64,000 nucleotides of DNA from Gammaproteobacteria bacterium (lineage in GTDB: Bacteria > Pseudomonadota > Gammaproteobacteria > Steroidobacterales > Woeseiaceae), in contig JAOTYE010000003.1 of NCBI GenBank assembly GCA_029862045.1, positions 62,001 to 126,000 on the forward strand, in the 5' to 3' direction. The translations under genes and the position numbers were made by a program. Positions 62,281 through 64,000 of this stretch are shown here, one piece after another. A model generated the notes under the pieces. It was not told the DNA's origin and ran no database searches. It saw nothing but the letters and a program-made list of their open reading frames with translations. The stretch's first letter is position 1; every line of letters starts with the position of its first letter.

Positions 62281-62424
62281 TGCGTCGCTTGATGTTTCGT
62301 AAGTACCGGATTTTCGGCGAGTGTTTACTAATTTTTATTGCATTGCAATACTCGATCAACTGGGCCACCATCCGCGGAATGCAGTACCGCGTTAGTTTCA
62401 ACTGAATGTTTTGAGCGAGATACC
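62281..62424. promoter_or_regulatory. Divergent ilvB/ilvH control region
   Basis: A 144-base region with an AT-rich centre. ATTGCATTGCAAT at 62337-62349 is an exact palindrome except for its centre base, the kind of short site a dimeric regulator such as Lrp could use. It is 58 bases before the ilvB start and 76 before ilvH. No Leu-rich attenuator peptide was seen. Confidence 0.45.
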
Positions 62425-62946
62425 ATGCGACACGCAATTTCAGTCCTTTTGCAGAATGAAGTCGGTGCACTGACACGGATGACCGGGATGTTCTCGTCTC
62501 GCGGCTATAACATTGATTCGCTCAACGTTGCGCCGACCGACGACCCGACCGTATCTCGCGTAACGATTGTGATTTCGGGTTCGGATGCGGCGATCGGGCA
62601 ACTCAATTCGCAGCTCGCGAAACTCGTCGATGTCGTCAACATTCACGATATGACGCTCGGCGATCATTTCGAGCGGGAGTTGGCGATCGTAAAGCTCAAA
62701 CTGGCAACGGGCGGTCTCGTAAAGGCGCTTGCGTTCGCCAGGAAACATGGCGCCGAGATTCTCGACGAGGCCCAGATCAGCTACACGATTCAGCTGACCG
62801 GGCGTGTGCATGAGATCGACGATTTTGTCGTTGAGGCCGGACGGATCGGCGAGCTATCGGCTGTCGCGCGCAGCGGTAGCGTCGCCGTCTCGAAAGGAGA
62901 GGTGACGCTGTCGTCATTTGACGCGCACCATCATTTGTCGGCGTAG
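62425..62946 (+). CDS. ilvH: Acetolactate synthase small (regulatory) subunit
   Basis: Protein of 173 aa. The ATG reading MRHAISVLLQNEVGALTR was chosen because the ACT domain starts right there. Residues 1-75 are the ACT domain binding valine (LLQNEVGALTRMTGMFSSRG, YNIDSLNVAPTDDPTVSR). The second half is the IlvH C-terminal domain (ERELAIVKLKLATG, ILDEAQISYTIQLTG). It activates IlvB and gives feedback inhibition by valine. Placed divergently from ilvB rather than after it, it ends three bases before proB. Confidence 0.93.
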   Translation: MRHAISVLLQNEVGALTRMTGMFSSRGYNIDSLNVAPTDDPTVSRVTIVISGSDAAIGQLNSQLAKLVDVVNIHDMTLGDHFERELAIVKLKLATGGLVKALAFARKHGAEILDEAQISYTIQLTGRVHEIDDFVVEAGRIGELSAVARSGSVAVSKGEVTLSSFDAHHHLSA

Positions 62947-62949
62947 TTC

Positions 62950-64000
62950 ATGTCCGGGTTCGTGTTATCCGAATTTCCCCGTCTTGTCATCAAGGTCGGT
63001 TCGTCGCTCCTGATCGACGATGACGGCCATGTGCACCGACGCTGGCTCGAAGGGCTGGCCGAAGACATTTCGATATTGCAGGGCAATGGCCACGAAGTAT
63101 TGATTGTCTCCTCCGGTGCGATTGCTATCGGTAGCACTGTTCTCAATATCAACAAGCGCCGGGCACGGCTCGAAGATCTGCAGGCCGCCGCCGCAGCAGG
63201 CCAGGTTCAGCTCGTCTACGCGTATCAGGAAGCCCTGCGGCTCAATGGCATATTGGCGGCACAAGTTCTGTTGACGCCCGAGGACACCGAGAATCGCCGC
63301 CGCTTCCTCAATGCGCGGGGAACGCTCGAGAAACTGCTTGAACATTCCGTTGTCCCGATCATCAACGAAAACGATACCGTAGCGACAGAGGAGATTCGCT
63401 ACGGAGACAATGACCGTCTCGCGGCCCGGGTCGCACAAATGGTGATGGCCGACGCGCTGATCTTGTTGTCTGATGTTGATGGGCTGTATACGGCAGATCC
63501 GCGTAGCGAGGCCACCGCGGAACATATCCCCGAAATACGTAAGATAACGGACGAAGTGCAGAGTATCGCCGGCGAAACACGATCCGATATCGGCAGCGGC
63601 GGCATGGCGACAAAAGTCCAGGCAGCACGTATTGCGACGCATGCGGGTTGTTCGACGGTAATCGCCAGCGGTGCGACTGATCGAGCGCTCCAGGCGCTCG
63701 CCACCGGCGGCACGTGCACGGTTTTTCGCGCTGAAGGAACTCCGGCCGCGGCACGTAAACAATGGTTGGCGGGCGTTCTCGAGGTGTGCGGTGAACTCAA
63801 GCTCGATGACGGTGCTGTCAACGCGCTCAATGACGGCAAAAGCCTGTTGCCAGTTGGCGTTGTGCAGGTTGTCGGCCGCTTTGAACGCGGCGATGTGGTC
63901 GCACTTGTGGATGCCGCTGGCAACACGGTTGGGCGCGGCCTGGCCGAGTACTCCGCCGAGGAGGCCGGATTACTCGCGGGCTGTCGTTCGGCGGAAATTG
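62950..64000 (+). CDS. proB: Glutamate 5-kinase (3' end beyond the window)
   Basis: At least 350 residues, truncated by the right edge. RLVIKVGSSLLIDDDGH opens the amino-acid kinase fold, VSSGAIAIG is the phosphate loop, IINENDTVATEEIRYGDND binds glutamate and ATP, and SDVDGLYTADPRSEA with GSGGMATKVQAA completes it. A PUA domain starts near residue 278 (LKLDDGAVNALNDGKSLL, VGRGLAEYS). The total should be about 375 aa. It phosphorylates glutamate for proline synthesis. It starts three bases after ilvH, an uncommon pairing. In some relatives proB is next to obgE, which is not seen here. Confidence 0.92.
   Translation, partial: MSGFVLSEFPRLVIKVGSSLLIDDDGHVHRRWLEGLAEDISILQGNGHEVLIVSSGAIAIGSTVLNINKRRARLEDLQAAAAAGQVQLVYAYQEALRLNGILAAQVLLTPEDTENRRRFLNARGTLEKLLEHSVVPIINENDTVATEEIRYGDNDRLAARVAQMVMADALILLSDVDGLYTADPRSEATAEHIPEIRKITDEVQSIAGETRSDIGSGGMATKVQAARIATHAGCSTVIASGATDRALQALATGGTCTVFRAEGTPAAARKQWLAGVLEVCGELKLDDGAVNALNDGKSLLPVGVVQVVGRFERGDVVALVDAAGNTVGRGLAEYSAEEAGLLAGCRSAEI

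Noticed and set aside
61228-62292. Plus-strand open frame of about 350 codons opposite ilvB
   Set aside because: Antisense shadow; the residue mix is typical of reverse-complement reading of a conserved ThDP enzyme.
1-64000. CRISPR arrays, tRNA or rRNA genes, insertion sequences
   Set aside because: No spaced direct repeats, no cloverleaf with a T-loop and no transposase-like frame was seen on either strand by eye.

Overview
The window looks like chromosomal DNA of a free-living, probably marine, aerobic gammaproteobacterium. Evidence: a Na+-pumping oxaloacetate decarboxylase (oadGAB), Omp85-type and OmpA-type outer-membrane proteins, heme A synthase, a class II IlvE, acetoacetyl-CoA synthetase and methylmalonate-semialdehyde dehydrogenase. 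A Woeseiaceae/Chromatiales-like lineage is my guess, not shown by the sequence. No rRNA, tRNA, CRISPR array, insertion sequence, integrase or prophage module was seen. Coding density is high, and many genes overlap by 4-11 bases in operons.

Layout: 0-6.7 kb (minus) carries a beta-oxidation enzyme, an alpha/beta hydrolase and a methionine block (MetY-like, MetB-like, MetA-like). 6.9-11.4 kb (plus) carries an MFS aromatic-acid-type transporter, two unknown exported proteins (one STN-HEAT) and a flippase-like membrane protein behind a structured leader. 11.5-12.8 kb (minus) holds a DUF6265 protein and a BKACE enzyme. 12.9-18.2 kb (plus) holds a collagen-like/S74 chaperone protein, an FMN hydroxyacid oxidase, a lipoprotein fusing a sugar dehydrogenase to a diheme cytochrome, and a DUF4124 protein, facing an Omp85-like protein (18.2-19.8 kb, minus). 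19.9-27.0 kb (plus) is oadGAB running into three glycan genes. 26.9-31.3 kb (minus) is an M20 dipeptidase, MmsA and an omega-aminotransferase beside a divergent XRE-cupin regulator, possibly for beta-alanine or omega-amino-acid catabolism. 32-42.4 kb holds ilvE, hemN, ctaA, a cold-shock gene, a TSUP permease, two DUF proteins, aacS, a thioesterase and glpK.

42.4-57.3 kb is the most interesting part: twelve consecutive plus-strand genes. They encode a Ser/Thr kinase with four C-terminal zinc ribbons, a PP2C phosphatase, two lipoproteins, a membrane Ser/Thr kinase, an FHA-TM-PEGA-SUMF1 protein, a small acidic exported protein, a MotA/TolQ/ExbB-type channel subunit, an actin/Hsp70-like protein with a C-terminal FHA domain, two vWA proteins and an OmpA-type peptidoglycan-binding protein. 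Both vWA proteins start with a shared membrane anchor, FLDCxxCGFGA, that resembles the Asp-bearing helix of ExbD/TolR. I infer a proton-driven, Tol-Pal-like envelope machine with vWA heads in place of TolR/ExbD periplasmic domains, under kinase/phosphatase/FHA control. It matches no named system I can place.

57.4-64 kb returns to metabolism: PhhB, a threonine-dehydratase-like enzyme, an orphan ParA, a GFA-family protein with an unknown partner, acetolactate synthase split into divergent ilvB (minus) and ilvH (plus), and proB running off the right edge.
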